Source of the DNA: Chrysopilus asiliformis
Lineage: Eukaryota; Arthropoda; Insecta; Diptera; Rhagionidae
DNA length: 64,000 nt
NCBI GenBank assembly: GCA_964034945.1
Contig: OZ035962.1
Span: 102,684,784-102,748,783, forward strand
Reading direction: 5' to 3'
Position 1 is the first letter of the stretch. The number at the start of each line of letters is the position of its first letter. Below the pieces are notes generated by a model that did no database searches, was not told the origin of the DNA, and saw only the letters and a list, made by a program, of their open reading frames with translations. Shown piece by piece: positions 44,910-56,822 of this stretch. Made by a program: the position numbers and the translations under genes.

Positions 44910-46770
44910 ATAATAAGTACTTAGATCGCGAAAATCCTTATCTGCATTAAAAAAACTTTTATCAATTTCGTTAAATATTCATAATGTGTTAGACGGCTAA
45001 TATTATTTTACTCCATTATCTCTATATTTTTTTCACCGTTTTGTTGTTATATGCATCAAAACTTTTACCATTAAAAGTTACTTTTCAAAAAGATCTGTTA
45101 AATGGCCTAATGATGGTGATATAGTTAATATACTATACGGAGATATAAACTTTAAATGGAAACTTCATGGGAAACTCTGTATGCTCGTTATAAGGGAAAT
45201 GTCATATCAGTGATATTTTAAAATAGTTGTTCGGAAGTCTGAAACGAATAATTCATAAGTCTCGTAACTTTTCATTTGCTGACATTATGAAATTTTCTTT
45301 TCAAAACATATTTTGTTACTTTCCTTCATATGAGCTACCTAAGAGCAATTGAATAAAACTCGTTCAGCTAAAGGTGTGTGAGAAAATAGTTTTTCATGGA
45401 AGACGTACCGGAAAACTTGAGGTTACTTTAGTTTTCACATAAAACTTGTACTTTTCTATCTGAAAATTCAATTGAAAAACTTTAAAAAGCACTTCAAGGG
45501 TCATGATGTTTGGTGAAAGATACAGAAAGCTCTTTCAAATAATAGTTTTAAGTCATGTTGTGAACTATTTATGTCATAGTAATTGGCAGAAAATCTATAT
45601 ACACCCAATTCTGTTTTTACACGATAGATATACTATTTATATTCCAGTAGTTTTGCGGTCAAAAAGTCTTAACGAATAAAAATTCATATGGTTAAGATTT
45701 TAAAAAAATGTCAGTTGTATCAACACAAAACTTTCCTCTGCAATGTGTTTTTAATTCCTCACAAATTATGTAAAACACACTTTTTTTTAAAATATTTCGA
45801 GAATCGTTAAAGATATGTAAAAACCGTTAAAAGAAAAAATGCAGGAAATTTTATTTTCTTTGAATTTGATTATATGCTTTTTTTGATAAAAGCGCATAGG
45901 TTTCGAGAAATCGTTAAAAAATGAACTCGGAGGTACCCGTTATAGTCAACGTTACTTTGCCAAAAATTGATAGAAAACTACGATTTTTGTAAAATTTCAA
46001 GTAGCTAGCTCAACTCATTCTCAAGTTGCATACCCGTCGTTGCAGGGTTAACCCAAATAGCATCGAAAAGTACGGGAACATGAGATTTGTTCTTTGCGGC
46101 TTTAAAATGCAGCAATTTACGCAATCGGGGCTAAAAATTTACACATATAATTCACATCCGCGTAAAAGAAGCGAAAGAAGTGACGAGCGCGTCGCAGCGA
46201 TTAATAATGCGTCTGCAAAGCCACAATTGCTTTAGTGGGGAAATTGGTGACCCACGGTTCATCTTTGGGGCAATATTCGCTTCATGAAAACTCCTGCAGC
46301 GATAGAGCAGCATTTGATGGTTTTCGGGTCGAAATAGTCTGCCACTAAAGTTTCATTAAAGCTCCCCGTCTGAGAAACACCAAAAAAAAATTGATGCCTT
46401 CAGCCGCCATATTTCTCACTGACATTTGATGGAAACGATTTCGTTTCGAGAATTAAATTTCTTATTTCAGGCGAATGACTGAAGGATATTGCATAAAAAG
46501 TGGATAGCATACATTTTTGAAACAGCATAATTTTATTGGCATCAAAATTTCATTGCAAAACAAAAAAAAATTTTACCGATAAAATAAAATTAAAGAAATT
46601 TTTGATTAAAAACAAAATAATTCGATGGCCCATTAAAATCTGTTTAAATTTCAGATCCAATATTGTCGAAAAATTTTAATGGCAATTAAAATCACGACAT
46701 GCAACCGGAAGAAAAGTCCATTATAAAATAACACTCCACAAAAGTTTCCATTAATTTGTCGCCATTAGAT
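44910..46770. other. no supported gene; one repeat fragment
   Basis: Contains CGGAGGTACCCGTTATAGTC at about 45930, shared with 41.64 kb. From about 46130 base composition becomes more balanced. Confidence 0.4.
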
Positions 46771-46779
46771 TTTTCTCGT

Positions 46780-47080
46780 TCGTCTTCTGCTTACGTTTTT
46801 ATTTGTTCATCTCTGTTTACTAGCAAGCATTCGAGGGAGAAAGAAAACCCGCTCGATGATTTGTGTAATTGTGTGATATAATGCCGTCAGATGACGCTCG
46901 CGCATGTGGCAACTAATTACGTCCCTGTCGTTATAATTGCGACGTAGCAAACCGCAGAAAAGTGTTCCCCACTATGGGTCTCGTTGCGCGTCTCGTTGGC
47001 ACAACTAACGACGTGTTTGCGACATAAATTGCTTATCGCCGCGATTTGCATGGTGACGAAATATGGGGATGAACACCATA
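46780..47080. promoter_or_regulatory. candidate non-coding regulatory block
   Basis: More GC-balanced and less repetitive than its surroundings, with many CpG-containing words (GATGACGCTCGCGCATG, GTCTCGTTGCGCGTCTCG, TATCGCCGCGATTTGCATGG), including an octamer ATTTGCAT near 47045. This is only compositional; no promoter or expression evidence is visible. Confidence 0.2.
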
Positions 47081-47099
47081 ATTGCTGCTTAAAATGCTA

Positions 47100-47430
47100 T
47101 TTGGGAAGTTTTTTGTATAAATTTTAGAATACGAAGAAAACCGGATAGAACTTAAAAACTTTTTACAGGATCTTCCGTTTCTAATTTTAAAAATCTAACA
47201 CCAGATTCGTGACCAGCGACCCCGAAAACCCCCGAGTGAAACTTTTTAGCCTCCTATTAAGCAGGATTCATGGCGAAAATCACGGTTTTTAAAACACCTA
47301 AATCCCCTTTTCGGTAAAATTTCGGAAAACCGCGCCTATGTGATGGTTGGGACATACTGTGAATCTTTCAAGTTTCTAGATTCAGGGGTTTGGGCTGGGC
47401 GTTGATGAGTCAGTCAGTCAGTCAGTCAAT
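47100..47430 (+). repeat. dispersed repeat, CACCAGATTCGT family, with GTCA run
   Basis: CACCAGATTCGTGACCAGCG, ACCCCGAAAACCCCCGAGTG, TAGCCTCCTATTAAGCAGG, ACGGTTTTTAAAACACCTAA, GGGCGTTGATGA and a GTCAGTCAGTCAGTCA tract at the end. Parallels 4300-4610. Confidence 0.65.
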
Positions 47431-47449
47431 TAGGTTAAACGGTTTTTGA

Positions 47450-47640
47450 ATTTAGGCATGTTGTACCGGCGTACCGGAAACTGGACTTTTCTCCCAGAAT
47501 AATGCATTCTAGTGTTGTAATTTCTTAATTACTAAAAATTTTACATCGAAACCAAAAAAAATTTCACCTCAGCGCAATATTTATCAGAAATTACTTTTAC
47601 TTTAAAAAAATTGCCTGCGGCGCATTTTATTAAACAAGAT
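47450..47640 (+). repeat. CGGCGCA-family dispersed repeat, 5' part
   Basis: Starts GGCATGTTGTACCGGCGTAC, then CGGAAACTGGACTTTTCTCC, and includes CCTGCGGCGCAT at 47614-47625 before TTTATTAAA. Matches the 5' end at 50.86 kb and, inverted, at 9.01 kb. Confidence 0.65.
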
Positions 47641-47644
47641 TGAA

Positions 47645-48580
47645 TAGTTGAATGATTTTTTCAAAAAGCTCTGCCAGCGACACTGTTCTTTTGTTGAAGT
47701 TTGAAAACATAAACATCTATAACACTTTTTATATTTATAATTGCAAAACAAAAATTGAAACATATTCTCCTCCCGCTGATTGTGCTTACAAAAATTTTAA
47801 GGTTAATTTCGAAGCATTAAGAATTGCCACATTCTTCTTTTCTTGCGAGAAAAAAACAATTTTACTCCTGCGAGAAAAAAGAAACAATTCTACTCCTGGC
47901 AGAAATCACATCCTGGAAAATGGTTCACTTTGATTTTTGTGATGTGTCTGCATTATTTATGTTACGAAATGAAAAGCTTTACATTTAATAAATTTCATTT
48001 TTTGTTTCATCAATTTAGACTTAGAAATAAAAATATGTGCCTAAGGGCTATTCGTATGAGATAATTGTTCAAACAAACAGAAACTGAGAAAATTTCCATT
48101 AATTTGAACTTGATATCGTACGTAGCAATATGTTCATGATTTAATTTTTATAATATTAATTCTGAAAACGTTTGATCCTTGTCAACACATATCGTTGGAT
48201 AAATATTTACAGTCTCATAAAATTCAATTTGAATAAGCACGGGAGTTCTCAATTTTTTCACAATTTCTTTCTTTTATTTCAGGTATGTACGTACTCTACT
48301 TAGAGCAATATATAAAGTGTGTGTATATACGGAGAAGCATTTAACGATTTTCCGAGTAAGTTAATTTACAAAATTTTAATTAAATTTTTTGTCTAAACAT
48401 AAGAGACGAATTTGAATAAATCCACACACCTACTGTTATTTGTAAGATGTTGTTAATCTCAAAACAAACATTTCAAAGTCGAAAATTATAACATGATGCT
48501 AATGTCTAACATGTTATTAACATTCAGGATTGGTATCAATTTAGATTTGAAAGTTAAATAATTTACTGTGTGTGGAGGAG
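47645..48580. other. AT-rich DNA, no supported gene
   Basis: ORFs of 73-93 codons at 47652-48064 have no motif. Confidence 0.4.
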
Positions 48581-48589
48581 TGTATCTAA

Positions 48590-49408
48590 GGCCGAGTGTA
48601 CACGACGCTACCCAAGAGGAACTCATCAATAACACAAATTACTAACCAATTCGCGATGCGTCGGATTCTTTGTAATTTTATGGGACACTGCAGATAGTGC
48701 TACTGATCACTAACCAGTCACTAATGCGTTGGTAATCAGTTGGAGGAAACTGGACCTGGCGACTTGAAAGTGATTTGAGTCGCTAACTGTCTCGTCGGAT
48801 TAAATAGATCAATGGTGTTTCTTGTGTTTATTAATGTTTTATTCTTGTGTTAATAATTGTGTTTTTTTTTCTATTTACACAGAAGGTTGAATCCTAGTCG
48901 AGAGAGCGAGGAAAAAACATTTTGTCCCCGAATTCTTATAAATATGTTTCGTGTATGGGAATTTTGCTTGTATATTTTTAGAAAAATTTAAAAAAATATG
49001 ATCCCATTGCGGTCACATCACGAAATTTTACAGGATTGGTTCTGAGAAATGAAAGTTAGTTGTGATTTTTTTTCAAGGTCAAATATTATATAGAGTGACA
49101 ACTGTCCAAAATATATGATGCTAAAAATCAAATGAAAGCTTATAAAATTGCTTTCAAAAGGCATTTAACGTCAGACCTGCCTCTCATTTCTAGCTTGAGT
49201 TATGAAGTTTTTACTGATTGCACTTTGCAAATTTTTCGCACAAACTATTTTTTTTTACTGACATAGATTACCCCAGTAACTATCGATTTGGATTACTTCT
49301 GAGTAGCTCCATGTGCGGAACAGCATCACTAATGAGTTAGTAACCGATTAGTAATATCAATGACAACCCAATTCAGTTTCTCATGAGTAGCATCGTGTGC
49401 ACAGGAGC
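48590..49408. mobile_element. PIF/Harbinger-like non-autonomous element
   Basis: Starts GGCCGAGTGTACACGACGCT and ends with the inverted AGCATCGTGTGCACAGGAGC, flanked by TAA on each side (48587-48589; 49409-49411). TIR identity is about 75 percent. The interior near both ends has TTAGTGAT/ACTAATC words. No transposase ORF in 819 bp. Confidence 0.65.
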
Positions 49409-49691
49409 TAAGAACACACTCAATTATTACATTAACAATCACCTGGTTTTATCTTCAAATGTATTACAAATGTTTAAACCTTGCTGAGGTAACGAATTAA
49501 ATTGTTTACAAATTTCTTGAAATTATGTTGAAATCATCGTTGGTGTACAGTTAGTATATAAAAAACGTTTTCTTTTTTAGAAAAATTGTGAGATACATAA
49601 GAAAACTAACCAAAACAAATTATCGAAGATTTAAGTGAAGAACTCATTTTGGATCAGCCTTGTATTTCCATAATAGCAACTTTGACTTCTA

Positions 49692-49950
49692 CACTCAGAA
49701 AAATGGAGGCTAACTCGACGACCTACATACGGCGTAATTGGCCTCGGCTAGGCGCGCGTTCGCCTGCATGAGGGAAAGTAAGACTGTGTTGACCTGTGGT
49801 CGGAGAGGTGAAGTAGGGGATTGGGAGCTGCACGAGTTGACCTTAGATAGGCATTTTGAGGATGTAATGTCATGTAATGGAAACCTCTGTAAGCCAGCTA
49901 GCGGTCAGAGTTAACCTGACAAAAAGTTGACCTGGACATTTTTGTATGCG
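49692..49950 (-). mobile_element. CACTCAGAAAAAT MITE, copy B (inverted)
   Basis: Reverse-complement copy of 20675-20946. Shares GGAGGCTAACTCGACGACC, TTGACCTGTGGTCGGAGA, GCTGCACGAGTTGACC, GCCAGCTAGCGGTCAGAG and TTGACCTGGACATTTTT. The left end CACTCAGAAAAAT is intact; the right end is decayed (CATTTTTGTATGCGG). A segment near 49855-49885 is replaced relative to copy A. Confidence 0.85.
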
Positions 49951-50840
49951 GTAAAATTAAGGCGCTAAGTTATACAAGGTAATGGTCGGTAAATCGCTCA
50001 CTTGGCCCAAAATAGGTTAAGAGCTTTTTTTCATCTACAATCATGTAGAAAAGAAAATTTTTACCTTATGAGCCTACAAAAATATAATGAAAATATCTCA
50101 TAATTTGGTGAATGGAAATATATTTCTTCACTAAAAAATGGTTTCGTTTTTCGCATAATTTAACCAAATGAAATTTTTTCCTTGAAATATTGAAAATATC
50201 GATTTTGGTATACTTTGTCATGTTAGACGCCTTTAAAACTACTTTTTACATTATTCTATCAAAAGAAATTTTCTTTAACGCTTTAAGATTTTAATGCTGT
50301 CACCGACAGTTCAATTTTCGTTCCATTGCTTTGAATAAAAATCTTAAATGCCCTTCAAACTCATAACTATGTGTGTTGTAGTGCTCTTAGTATTTTTCGT
50401 TAGTGCTTTAACATTTTATGTTTGTTAAAGGACGAGTTTTTTTATAGTGAAAATTGGTCTGTGGTAAAATGCAACACCAATATGTGGAAAATTACTGTTT
50501 TTACAGAAACGAAAAAAAATCTACTTTTTTCTGATGAATGAAGGAAACGTTTCATACTTTTTAGTGGTTTTTATGTTCGTAAAGTGTCGACTATTGAAGT
50601 ACTGAAAGAATCACTGTATGTAGCGCTGCATGAATACTTGCTGGTATGTAATAAAAGTCATGTTTGTTTAACAAAATTTTTATTAAAAGGCCATGCAAAT
50701 GTTGGAGTTTTTCCATATAATTGAATACTATGTTTGAAGTTTGCTTAAGGACACAGAATGATTAAAGTTGCAATTTACAAATTATATTTACAGTATGCTG
50801 AACGATGTTTATTAATATGAGGACTAGATGTCCTGGAATG
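49951..50840. other. AT-rich DNA, no feature seen
   Basis: No motif-bearing ORF or repeat boundary recognised. Confidence 0.45.
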
Positions 50841-50849
50841 GCCCGAACA

Positions 50850-51180
50850 TTCCCGGATTTAGGTATGTCGTCCCAGCCTCCCGGAACCCAAACTTTTGGT
50901 CCGGAATTTTGAATTTAGTGTTAAAATTTCTAAAACTCAAGAATAACACTAAATATGCAAAACAAAACACTCTACTTCGACTAGGGTTGCTGTAACATTA
51001 ATTTTTTTTGCTTGCAGCGCATTTTTTCAATGATTTTTGACACATGGCGTATGGATTTTATAAAAATTTCAACTTATGGTATTAAGCTAATTATGGCTTG
51101 GAACTTTGCAGTCTTAATTAAAATCTTTGCGCCGTACTTTGTTTATAAAAATTCGCCTGCGGCGCACATTTATTTGTGAC
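50850..51180 (+). repeat. CGGCGCA-family dispersed repeat, 5' part with two signature words
   Basis: Starts GGTATGTCGTCCCAGCCTCC, CGGAACCCAAACTTTTGGTC; word variant TGCAGCGCAT at 51013-51022 and CCTGCGGCGCA at 51156-51166. No 3' end found. Confidence 0.6.
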
Positions 51181-51224
51181 CCAATTTTGATTAGTTGAGT
51201 AAAAATCTGGACTACAGTGAACGT

Positions 51225-51828
51225 TAGGGTGTTTCATTTTTCCAAAGATGTGGCTCAAAAAGCCAAATGACCACAAAAAATGCTTCAAAATCAAATTTAT
51301 GATTTCATTAGAAGCGAAGAGTGGCCCTCCATAAGTCCATAACTCAACGTGTTGGACTATAAACTATGATCTACTTTAGAGAATATCGTGTGCTAAAAAA
51401 CACTCGCTAACATTGAATCCATGGAGCAGGAATCTAACCACAGCTTTGGACAACTTTCAAATAGATCGAGCGCGTGTTTCGCAACCCTGTTGGCTCCATC
51501 GTTAAAGGCGTGGTGTTAAATCAAATGGCGGTGTTTTCGAATAATGTGTTCTATGATTTGTGGCTGTTGTGTGGCCCAATAAATATAAAAAAAAAGTTTT
51601 GAAAAATACCAATGCGTTTTCATTTGGCATCAATTTTTCCTTGTGTCAGTATTTATGGCTAGACTAGGTAGTTTGACGAAAAGTGATCAAAGTGTGCAAC
51701 CCCTAAATATTATCCAATCTTCTTAAAATTTGGCATATATATATTTTTCATCACTGAGACTCGGGGCGTAAGCAAAGTCTGCCAAAATTTTAGATTTTAT
51801 TTTTTGCCTAACAAAATGAAACACCCTA
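51225..51828. mobile_element. TA-flanked element with GGGTGTTTCATTTT ends
   Basis: TAGGGTGTTTCATTTT (51225-51240) and its exact reverse complement (51813-51828) bound 604 bp. TA at each extreme fits Tc1/mariner insertion. The interior shows no intact transposase. Its GGGTGTTT start resembles the mariner beginning at 52090, 260 bp downstream, though the sequences diverge after that. Confidence 0.65.
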
Positions 51829-52089
51829 GTGAACGTATTTGTGGAAAATTAAAAATTTTCAGTTTTTTTTAAATGAATACCTACTGATAGCTTAAACATC
51901 ATTAATTTGTATAGAGAGTATTTTTAACCCCCATAGAAAAAAAAACATGTACCGAACGGGTTAACAACGAGTTATTCTATTGCTGAAGTAAAAATGTATC
52001 AACACAAAAATTGAAAAAAATCTAAACTCATTTTATTTCTGAAAAATAGTTTCTTGAATTACCTATTCTTTACAATGTTTGTTTATGTA

Positions 52090-52975
52090 AAGGGTGTTTT
52101 TTTTAGACGTGTGGTTTTCAATCTGGCACTACTTTTTTCGGAGTTGGTCTTTTTGACAGTTGTCACTTGATTTATGCTCAGTTTGGTTTGCCATTTCGTC
52201 AAACGACCATCAAGCGCGTCGCACGTTCGGTGAATGGGCCCAAAACAAGATGGCCACCGATCCCGATTTTCACAAGAAAATTTTGTTCAGCGATGAAGCT
52301 CACTTTTGGTTGAATGGGTACGTCAATAAGCAAAATTGTCGCATTTGGAGGGATGGTAATCCACAAGTCATTCTTCAGACGCCGTTACATCCTCAAAAAG
52401 TCACTGTTTGGTGTGCTCTATGGGCAGAGGGAATCATTGGTCCATATTTCTTCAAAAATGAAGCCGGCTATAATGTTACAGTCAATGGGGAACGCTATAG
52501 AGCCATGATTAATGACTTTTTCGTGCCTGAATTGGAGGATGTTGATGTGGACGACCTTTGGTTCCAACAAGACGGCGCTACATGCCATACAGCCAACGAA
52601 ACAACCAATTTATTGAAGGAAACTTTTGGTGAGCGCATTATCTCGCGTCGTGGGCCTGTGGCGTGGCCTCCAAGATCGTGCGATTTAACACCGCTGGACT
52701 ATTTTTTGTGGGGTTATGTGAAGTCGCTTGTCTACGCAGATAAGCCCGAGACGATTGACGCCTTAAAAGAGAATATTGGGCACGTTATTGCTGACATACG
52801 GCCCCAATTGCTGCAAAAAGTGGTCGAAAATCGGGCCTCTCGGCTGGAATTTATTCGAGTCAGCCGCGGTGGCCACTTGCCCGAAATCATTTTTAAAACA
52901 TTACTCTTGGCCATAACATTAAATTATATGCGTTTTATTTCTTCGTGAAAACCACACGTCTAAAAAAACACCCTT
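52090..52975 (+). mobile_element. mariner-type element, DD41D group, internally deleted
   Basis: Near-perfect 30/31-bp inverted ends, AAGGGTGTTTTTTTTAGACG at 52090 onward and the complement ending at 52975 (one T/A length difference), flanked by TA (52088-52089; 52976-52977). It encodes a transposase lacking the N-terminal half. At 886 bp it is short of the roughly 1.2-1.3 kb expected if the missing DNA-binding region were present. Clean TIRs and an open catalytic frame suggest a young copy that could still be moved in trans. Confidence 0.93.
52160..52948 (+). CDS. mariner transposase, DD41D catalytic domain, N-terminally truncated
   Basis: A 262-residue ORF holding the whole DDE catalytic domain of an IS630/Tc1/mariner transposase, which cuts and rejoins the element at TA sites. 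Catalytic Asp45 lies in FSDEAHF, Asp138 in WFQQDGATCHT and Asp180 in RSCDLTPLDYFLWG, with 41 residues between the last two. DD41D is the spacing of the rosa-type group. VNKQNCRIW, HPQKVTVWCALWAEGIIGP and ADKPETIDALKENI are also typical. The helix-turn-helix DNA-binding region (about 100 residues in relatives) is absent: homology starts at about residue 18 (QARRTFGEWA), and residues 1-17 look like fused upstream sequence. The stop codon TGA lies in the right TIR. Without DNA-binding domains it is unlikely to transpose by itself. Confidence 0.92.
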   Translation: MSLDLCSVWFAISSNDHQARRTFGEWAQNKMATDPDFHKKILFSDEAHFWLNGYVNKQNCRIWRDGNPQVILQTPLHPQKVTVWCALWAEGIIGPYFFKNEAGYNVTVNGERYRAMINDFFVPELEDVDVDDLWFQQDGATCHTANETTNLLKETFGERIISRRGPVAWPPRSCDLTPLDYFLWGYVKSLVYADKPETIDALKENIGHVIADIRPQLLQKVVENRASRLEFIRVSRGGHLPEIIFKTLLLAITLNYMRFISS

Positions 52976-53034
52976 TACTATACATTTTCAGTTTATAGTG
53001 CCGAAAACAAGTATTCTTTAAAAACCACTATTAA

Positions 53035-53500
53035 ATAATAGGCTTGCGTGTCTGTCTGTATGTCTGTCAGTTTGCGTCTGTCTGTATGTCTGTCACTCGA
53101 GAACCACTGAACCGATTTGGTTGAAACTTTCAGGGGAGCTTACTAACGTCAATGGACAGGTTTAAACTCTTCTTTTAGATTCTTACTAGGGTCAGTGGGT
53201 GTGATTTAGATTCATCCTATGGTTTCCCATCTTTCTTACCAGTTTTTCTGTTTCTTCGCCAATAACTTGAGAGCCACTGAACCGATTAGGATAAAACTTT
53301 TAGAGGAGCTTACTGGCGGGTTTTAGACCATAGGTCAGTCCAAGCTTCTCTTTTTTCTTGCCAGTTTTTTCGATTTATGCAGATTACTTTCTGTTTTCCA
53401 ATAACTTGAAAGCCACTAAACCAATTTGCATGATACTTTCTCTCAACAGTTTTCAAAAATCAGGTTTTTTCAAAATTTCTCTGAAACCGTCCTTTTTTTT
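53035..53500 (+). repeat. dispersed repeat with ACTGAACCGATT blocks
   Basis: A TGTCTGTCTGTATGTCTGTC duplication at 53048-53095, then three blocks of the type ACTTGAGAGCCACTGAACCG with ATT..GATAAAACTTTTAG and GGGGAGCTTACT. Related to 37.3 and perhaps 11.4 kb. Confidence 0.5.
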
Positions 53501-56500
53501 GTGAAAATTTATCGGAAACTATCCCGGCAATATCTATTCAAAGTATAAAAAAAATTAATATTATTCAATTGAGTAGAGGAAAAAACAAGAACAAATAACT
53601 TTGCCATTGTTATGGAAAAATTGCAGCTAATTTCGCAGGCATTTTGCAATTTAATTGAGCCAATTAAACAATCTTTACCAGCTTTTCATGTGAGAGAAAA
53701 GAATTTTCGATAAAACCTTTTAACAAAACAGGGATTATGTAAAACAAGCAAAATATCGAATTGATTCTGGCACGCTATCAAATGGCAACTTAATATGCGT
53801 TCTAATTTCCATCGGAAAATTCGTTTCATGGCCAAAGTTCATTTGTCACGGTATTTTTCCGGTAATGGCTCTCCATTAAATGGACCGAATATTTTTTTCC
53901 TGTATCCATATATTCTATTAATTTTATATATGTGGTTCTTTTGTAGGGAAAAATATCATAATTAAGTTATAAACACGTATTGGCTACTCTACACAAGAAA
54001 AATGTATTCATAATTTAGTCAACAATGATCAGAAGACTAGTAATAAATCCAAATTGCCTCAAATTAATCGAAAAAAATAACACAAAATGAAGGAAAAAAT
54101 CTATAAGTGCCGATATATATCGGGAAATTTCAATGAAATGTAATTTCCTCGACTTCACGTCTTTTATTCTTAGGTTTCTGGTATTCTTTTTTTTTTTTTG
54201 AACATAGAAGGACGTTAAATTAACATAAAGTCAGGTAAATCCATTCGTACCTAAATAACCTTGCGACTTATATTACAACGAACGGCAGCAGCCTGATTTC
54301 AAATTCACAGCACAACTGTCGCCACGTTGTAGCCCCTGCACGCTCTTGCCATTCGTCTATATTCTTTTTTACCCCTATTTTATTTGTCGCGTCGACACTG
54401 TTGTCCACTGCTGGTGACTTTACACACATGTGACAGGATTTTTTCGGGAGTGTACGATTTGTGTTCCCGAACAGTTTGCAAAACCAGACAGCTTGACCAC
54501 GGTCTTGGTCACTCAACCTCCAAAAAACCATTTAACCTCAAGGGGAGGGTGTGATCTCTTGCTGTATCTCAATAGCCTCTCCCCTTTGCTGAAACCTATA
54601 AGTTAATATCCCTCCAAAGAGCAGTAAACTGTCAAAGGACATGAAACTCCATAGGATATCTTGCTGAAGTAACGTTGACTGTTTTTTCCCCATTCAGCAG
54701 GGTCGTTCTTCGAAGTGGTTTTACAAATTCAGCAATATAAGTGGAAACGTGGCTACATTGAATGGCATTAGAGAACATGGAAAGACTCCTGTTTGCAATA
54801 GCCATGCGCGTTTACTTGTCGAAGGGATTTAGGTTCCCCGCCCGCACTATAGTTGAAATCCTTCAAACAATCAACCCAGGCACATTGGCAGCAATGAAAA
54901 CAACAAAAATCCTGTTCAGCAAGGATAAAATATACTGGGAAAAATAAAATGTTGTAATACCCATGGCCTCCTTTTTTGGCGGTCCCAGTGAGTTGTTAAC
55001 TTGGTAAAACAGTTGGTACGTTCGAGCCAAAGTTTAGTTACACGCCGGTATCTTACAACGGCGGACATCTAAGGAACTTTGACATATTCCACATTGAACG
55101 GTTATAACGTACTTCCCTTTTTTGCCCTATAAGTTATCCAACAATATGTGATCTTTGTCTCTATAACCGGGATAAATTTTCAAAGAAAAAAAAAAATCTT
55201 AAATCATATCATTTCCTGCATATCTGAATTTTACATAAACATTTTTCTGCCGACTGTCATGATTTTTTTTCCTGTGGGTGGACATTTATTTAGGTTACTT
55301 GGTAAAAAGTGCTTAAAAATCCCAATGGAATGAGATTTAATTTTTTTAGTGAAGGCTAGGACGTTATTTAAGTGACTTTTTCTAAGGGCGTTACTTAAGT
55401 GACATTGAGTTTGTAACACAGAAAACAAAATAATTTTTGTAATGTGATTTCAAAAATCACTATTTCATTTTTGTAATGCAAAAGAAAGGTGCGAATAATC
55501 CCTAGATCGGTTGAATAAAAAGTTTATAATTCACTTAAATAATTTCAAGTGCGTGACAAGTTAATGATGTTTATCCGTGAGTGGGATTTTAAGGGGTGTA
55601 AAATTGAATTCTCCTTGCTGTGACAGTTAAGTGAAAATTATTAAGTGAGTGTCACAATTCTAAAAAAAAAAAAAAAAATCGATCCATTCCAAGTTGTTTT
55701 TCTGGAAAATATAATTGGATATCAGTGGCAAAAATGTATTTATTATCAATTTGAATAAATTTAAAAAAAATAACGTTTTTATATCACCAAAGTGTTGGTT
55801 TATCTGAAAAAAATTGTTAAATTATTGGTCTTAAACAAGTTTGTATACACCATTTTTTAACATAAATAAATTTAACTACTTTTTATTCGTTCCAAATCTC
55901 TCTATTACAATGAGAAAACATCGAAAATTGTCTTGTAAACTTCTTGGTATAAATTAAATTCAATGACAACAAAATAATTTCTGCAAAGTGAATTTGATTT
56001 GTTCACTTAATATTTCAAATATTTATTCATGTATATTTTTATGGCGTTAAAAAATTCGATACTAGGGACTCTTTTTTTGCGTACGGGATAAAGCCAATAA
56101 ATATAAGCTTTTTTACATTTCTCACGCCTTAAAGTTGTACTTACACGAATCCATGCTATAAATATTTATCAATTCGGGGGATTTTCTGCCCTTTTTGTAC
56201 ATCGATAAAGCTGAATTTTGGCAATTTACATTTTTTGATTAAATTTTTCAATTTTTTTCTCGCTTGTTTTGGCTCTCGTTTTTCTCATTGAACGATTTGT
56301 GGGTGTTAGCAGTTTTGAAAAAAAAAAAATAAATAAATAAATAAAAAGAGATGAAACGCACGTCTGAAAACCCCAAAATAAAACAGAATTATATTGAAAA
56401 TGTGCGGAAAAGTATTCCGGGAAATTGATTCAAATCTGGATGGGGATCATATTTCCTTTTTTTCTATTTTTTTGTATGAACAATGAGCTTAAATGTAGAA

Positions 56501-56820
56501 AAGGTGTTGATTTAAATTTTGCTGTGATATTTTTATTTGATATAGGAATTTGGTATTGGATTAATTCTAATTAGTTAGAATTTTTTAAATTGCTTTAGGA
56601 AAATACAATCAAAGTTTTCTAATTAGAAGCGTTATGTTAAAACAGTAATTAAAAAGTTTAAAGTCTTTATAAAACTTTGCCTTTTCAAGCAATTTGGCCA
56701 CTTCAAAAACAAAAAAAATCCCCCCACATAAAACGTTGTTGGATTATTTTCGAAAATGTATATCCCTCAAATGACATATCTTAGACAAATAATTATAATC
56801 TTTAGGACAAAATGCAAGGT
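53501..56820. other. no supported gene
   Basis: Mostly AT-rich. A more GC-balanced stretch at 54260-54760 with an 87-codon minus-strand ORF (54268-54531) and a 61-codon plus-strand ORF (54762-54947) has no motif I recognise. Confidence 0.4.
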
Positions 56821-56822
56821 TA

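Noticed and set aside
54268..54947. Possible gene in the GC-balanced stretch
   Set aside because: The 87- and 61-codon ORFs show no recognisable motif and lie on opposite strands; too weak to call.
55019..55050. GTTCGAG box suggestive of a tRNA
   Set aside because: No cloverleaf partner arms or A box around it.
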